A stretch of DNA of 64,000 nt from Acidobacteriota bacterium (GTDB lineage: Bacteria > Acidobacteriota > Terriglobia > UBA7540): positions 35,923-99,922 of the forward strand of contig JAKAWG010000009.1 in the NCBI GenBank assembly GCA_021817045.1. Reading direction: 5' to 3'. Position 1 is the stretch's first letter; every line of letters begins with the position of its first letter. A model generated the notes under the pieces. That model had not been told where the DNA came from and made no database searches. It worked only from the letters and a program-made list of their open reading frames with translations. A program made the translations under genes and the position numbers. Below are positions 61,787-64,000 of the stretch, piece by piece.

Positions 61787-62944
61787 TCATTCGTACCGCA
61801 GCGCCTCCACTGGATCGATCTTCGTGGCCCGGCGCGCAGGGACGTAGCAGGCAACAAGAGCTACCCCAACTAAGGTAAGCGAAGCGATCCCGAGCGTGAG
61901 CGGGTCGAGAGGACTAACTCGGAAAAGTTGGCTGGCAAACAGTCGGGTCACCTCCGCCGCTAAACCGAGACCTAACACCGCACCGATAACAGCCAGCGCC
62001 ATGGTTTCTGTGATGATCATCCAGAGGACCTGTCGCTTTTGGGCTCCTAGTGCTATCCGGACGCCAATTTCGTGCGTGCCGCGCGAAACGACGTAGGATA
62101 CGACGCCGTAGATTCCGCTGGCGGAGAGCGCCAGCCCCAAGACACCGAACAAAAAAACCACCATGCTAAACCGATCGTGTAAGGCCGGTCATTGAGCCGG
62201 ATGGTCGTTCCCACGACGTTTCTCCGCGACGCAAAGTGGCTCCTCCAAAAGCGAAAGCTGAGGACCGCAACCGCGGCGGGCGCCTTTCCTCGCGGTGCGT
62301 CGGCACGCGTCCATTCTCGCCCAAGAAGCGGTGGAACACCGAAGTACTGGAAGGCGTTGCCCGTCATCTCAACAACGAAGACGACCTCCGGAACTTTCCC
62401 CCCTGAGAGCACCCAGTCATCCGCGCTGTATCCGATCACGTCATCGAACACATGGTTCTGATCTCGGATGGCGCCGAATTCATCCAAGGAATACCAATCG
62501 AGCTCACTATCCTTGGCACCGACAACCGAGAAATTGACCATCCGGTTCGCGCCTTCATAGGGGTACGGATTCACCAAGACTGTGTAGACGAACGCTAAAA
62601 ATCGCCGTGCTTGCGCCAATGCCAAGCGCAAGCGTGAGAACCGCAACGGCGCTGAACCCCGGATTCCGTCGGACTTGCCGCAGACCGTAGCGCACGTCTT
62701 GGGCGAAGCTTTCGAGCATGGGCAGGCCCCACAGTTCGCGGTGAGTTTCGCGAAGTTGGGTCGTGCCTCCCAAGCGCAGCCTGGCGGCGCGGCGGGCTTC
62801 TTCTGGCGACACACCCCGCCGGATGTTTTCCTCGGTGAGCATCTCGAGATGGGCATCGAGTTCCTGCTGGAAGTCTTTATCGAGCTCTCGCCGAGCGAGC
62901 AATCCGTGAATCCGGCAAGCCAGGACCCTGAACCAATCAAACAT
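61787..62944 (-). pseudogene. Decayed FtsX/MacB-like permease (acidobacterial ADOP type)
   Basis: The N-terminal part (from 62944) reads [36 protein letters not shown] and [20 protein letters not shown], ending GASTAIFS, typical of the duplicated orphan permeases of Acidobacteria. A one-base loss near 62580 shifts to [20 protein letters not shown] and the MacB-type periplasmic segment down to RLNDRPYTIG near 62170. There the sequence joins, in another frame, the very C-terminal FtsX domain (GLALSASGIYGVVSYVVSRG, ARRATKIDPVEALRYE). About 400 residues normally in between are gone. One frameshift plus a large internal deletion make it non-functional. Confidence 0.88.
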
Positions 62945-63293
62945 CGCTCGACCTCCGTTCCGCGAGTTGCAGCACGCGGCCAATCACGGCCGAGACGCGC
63001 TGCCAACTCTCCGCCTCGCGGCCAAGCTGTTTTCGCCCGGCCTTGGTGATGGAGTAGAACTTCGCCTTGCGGTTGTTTTCCGACGTTCCCCAAGCGGCGG
63101 AAATCCATCCGCGTTGCAGCAGGCGAACCAGAGAGGCGTAAATCGTTCCCTGATTAAGTTGGAACACATCCCGGCTGATTTGCTCGATGCGGCGGGCGAT
63201 CCCGTAGCCGTGCAACGGCCCCATCGCCGCCAGTGTTTTCAGCACCATGAGATCGAGCGTGCCTTGAAGGACCTCTGATTTACGTCCTGCCAT
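62937..63293 (-). CDS. PadR-family transcriptional regulator
   Basis: 118 residues. Winged helix: [68 protein letters not shown], with a short C-terminal dimerisation helix. In Acidobacteria this gene is regularly found directly in front of ADOP permease genes, and here its end overlaps the start of the permease remnant by 8 bases. With the permease decayed it may be an orphan regulator. Confidence 0.93.
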   Translation of the reverse strand: MAGRKSEVLQGTLDLMVLKTLAAMGPLHGYGIARRIEQISRDVFQLNQGTIYASLVRLLQRGWISAAWGTSENNRKAKFYSITKAGRKQLGREAESWQRVSAVIGRVLQLAERRSSDV

Positions 63294-63512
63294 CGCAGCT
63301 CCTGTGGTTTAAGCACAGGAGTATCTCACGCTCCCTGTGCGATGTCAACAGGAACTGACCTGGTCCGGATTATTCATGAACCGTGCAGGCAAAGCACGAG
63401 GGCGCTTGCGGGGAGAGGGACAAGGGGTGGGGGGTACGCCAATCTTCGGCGGGGTTGAAACCCCGCCCTCCTGACAGAATCTTCGCTTCGTGAATATTCC
63501 AGATCACTGAAT

Positions 63513-63622
63513 GTTACATAATACGGTGACAAGCCGACCCTGTAGCGCCGCCGTCCCGGCGGCATGTTTTCGAGGCCGGCAGGATGCCGGCGCTACACGA
63601 AACGGTCACTATATTTTGTAAT
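63513..63622. mobile_element. ~110-bp inverted-repeat element (MITE-like), copy 2
   Basis: The right end, read on the minus strand, is ATTACAAAATATAGTGAC, identical over 18 bases to the left end of the element at 38041-38148. The other end, TTACATAATACGGTGAC inward, is a diverged copy. The interior differs from copy 1 except for being GC-rich palindromes; it contains GTAGCG (63542) and CGCTAC (63591-63596). Confidence 0.75.
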
Positions 63623-63640
63623 TCGCATTAGCTCGCCCTG

Positions 63641-63674
63641 AAAAAATACTGTCTCATTTGTCTCACTTGTCTCC
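63641..63674 (-). repeat. GAGAC dispersed repeat, copy 2
   Basis: On the minus strand GAGACAA precedes GTGAGACAAATGAGACAGT, which matches copy 1 (582-614) exactly, followed by a T-rich tail. Confidence 0.75.
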
Positions 63675-63779
63675 TTTCTCTCATTCCCGCCTGCTAGGCT
63701 CAGAGGTAACCCGGACCGCAGCCGGCGCCCTCGGAATGGTTGAGGCGCGCCGCCTGTCCGAGCCAAGGAGATTCTCGTC

Positions 63780-64000
63780 ATGCCAATCGACCAACGTACG
63801 GTCACCGAAAAACGCCTTGCCGCCAATCGCGCCGCCGCCCAGCGCTCGACCGGTCCCAAGTCCTCAAAAGGCAAACAGCGCGCCGCCTTCAACAGCTTCC
63901 AGCACGGCGCCTTTGCCTCCGAAAAGCACATCCTCAACCAGGCCCTCGCCCAAAGCGGCGACCACCAGGCGGCCATCGAATCCCGTCGCGCCGAGCTTGC
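63780..64000 (+). CDS. Hypothetical protein with 'N-R-A-x-x-STGPKS-x-x-GK' N-terminus, 3' part outside window
   Basis: The first 73 codons are present; the gene runs off the right edge. AAGGAG lies 9 bases before the ATG at 63780. The start reads RLAANRAAAQRSTGPKSSKG, then RAAFNSFQHGAFASEK, a signature of a widespread uncharacterised family in Acidobacteria and Planctomycetes, sometimes near mobile DNA. The function is not known to me and the missing C-terminus prevents more. Confidence 0.75.
   Translation, partial: MPIDQRTVTEKRLAANRAAAQRSTGPKSSKGKQRAAFNSFQHGAFASEKHILNQALAQSGDHQAAIESRRAEL

Larger units (their letters stand above)
63294..63779. other. Intergenic region with repeats
   Basis: No gene seen. 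It holds the second 110-bp inverted-repeat element (63513-63622) with a GTAGCG palindrome inside it, and the second GAGAC repeat (63641-63674). Confidence 0.6.

Noticed and set aside
61594..61878. Plus-strand open frame opposite the ADOP C-terminus
   Set aside because: No domain; the minus strand clearly encodes the FtsX-type end.

Overview
The window reads as a chromosome segment of an Acidobacteriota member, probably the Koribacter/Terriglobia side of the phylum. Evidence: three secreted VWFA-related proteins of the acidobacterial orphan type, a PadR regulator joined to an acidobacterial-type FtsX/MacB permease remnant, Gram-negative envelope genes (lptD, lpxD, a TonB-C protein), high GC, and many short GC-rich palindromic intergenic repeats. 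The assignment rests on gene families, not on rRNA.

Layout. 1-2472: end of a VOC-fold gene and an HgdB-like CoA-dehydratase-activator relative, both on the minus strand. 3097-10338: a SUF iron-sulfur operon (sufB, DinB/BstA-like gene, sufC, sufD, small coiled-coil gene, sufS, sufU, sufT, Rrf2 regulator). 10455-15995: its own promoter and a four-gene phosphorelay (receiver, hybrid-type kinase, receiver, HPt-REC-REC-degenerate GGDEF-REC). 16050-19448: a 1132-residue GMC oxidoreductase/alpha-beta hydrolase fusion. 19890-22310: an IclR gene between two decayed sugar-acid catabolism genes (enolase superfamily, DapA family). 22467-27391: MEMO-like protein, HtrA protease, a basic peptidoglycan-binding-like protein, Mrp and DUF971. 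27493-30111: a Tat-exported GH2 beta-galactosidase. 30271-30476: a complete miniature transcription unit coding a 15-residue Lys/Ala peptide. 30629-34325: two convergent VWFA genes, a membrane protein, a zinc-ribbon RDD protein. 34465-41346: lptD, hemB, tRNA-Met, a hemD-hemE fusion, an SRAP gene. 41498-42118: a cas6 remnant cut by an inverted-repeat element. 43244-47979: the ffh-rpsP-khpA-rimM-trmD-rplS-rnhB operon. 48199-61121: DUF1080, lpxD, an atypical LuxR-type regulator, accA, dnaE, a third VWFA gene, two secreted proteins, acpS, ddl and arginase. 61787-63293: PadR and a decayed permease. 63780-64000: start of a gene that runs off the window.

How it fits together. Iron-sulfur assembly is prominent: the SUF operon ends with its likely regulator, and Mrp plus DUF971 form a second probable cluster-carrier unit. 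Haem synthesis is represented by hemB and the fused hemD-hemE. Most of the rest is housekeeping. The accessory signal lies in the decayed loci (IclR island, cas6 remnant, ADOP permease) and in the repeat families around them. No intact defence system, prophage, insertion sequence with transposase, or CRISPR array was seen. The most unusual items are the 15-residue peptide gene, the cas6 remnant ending exactly at an inverted repeat, a pair of ~110-bp inverted-repeat elements, and the kinase-cluster protein that has lost the GGDEF signature but kept an RxxD site.
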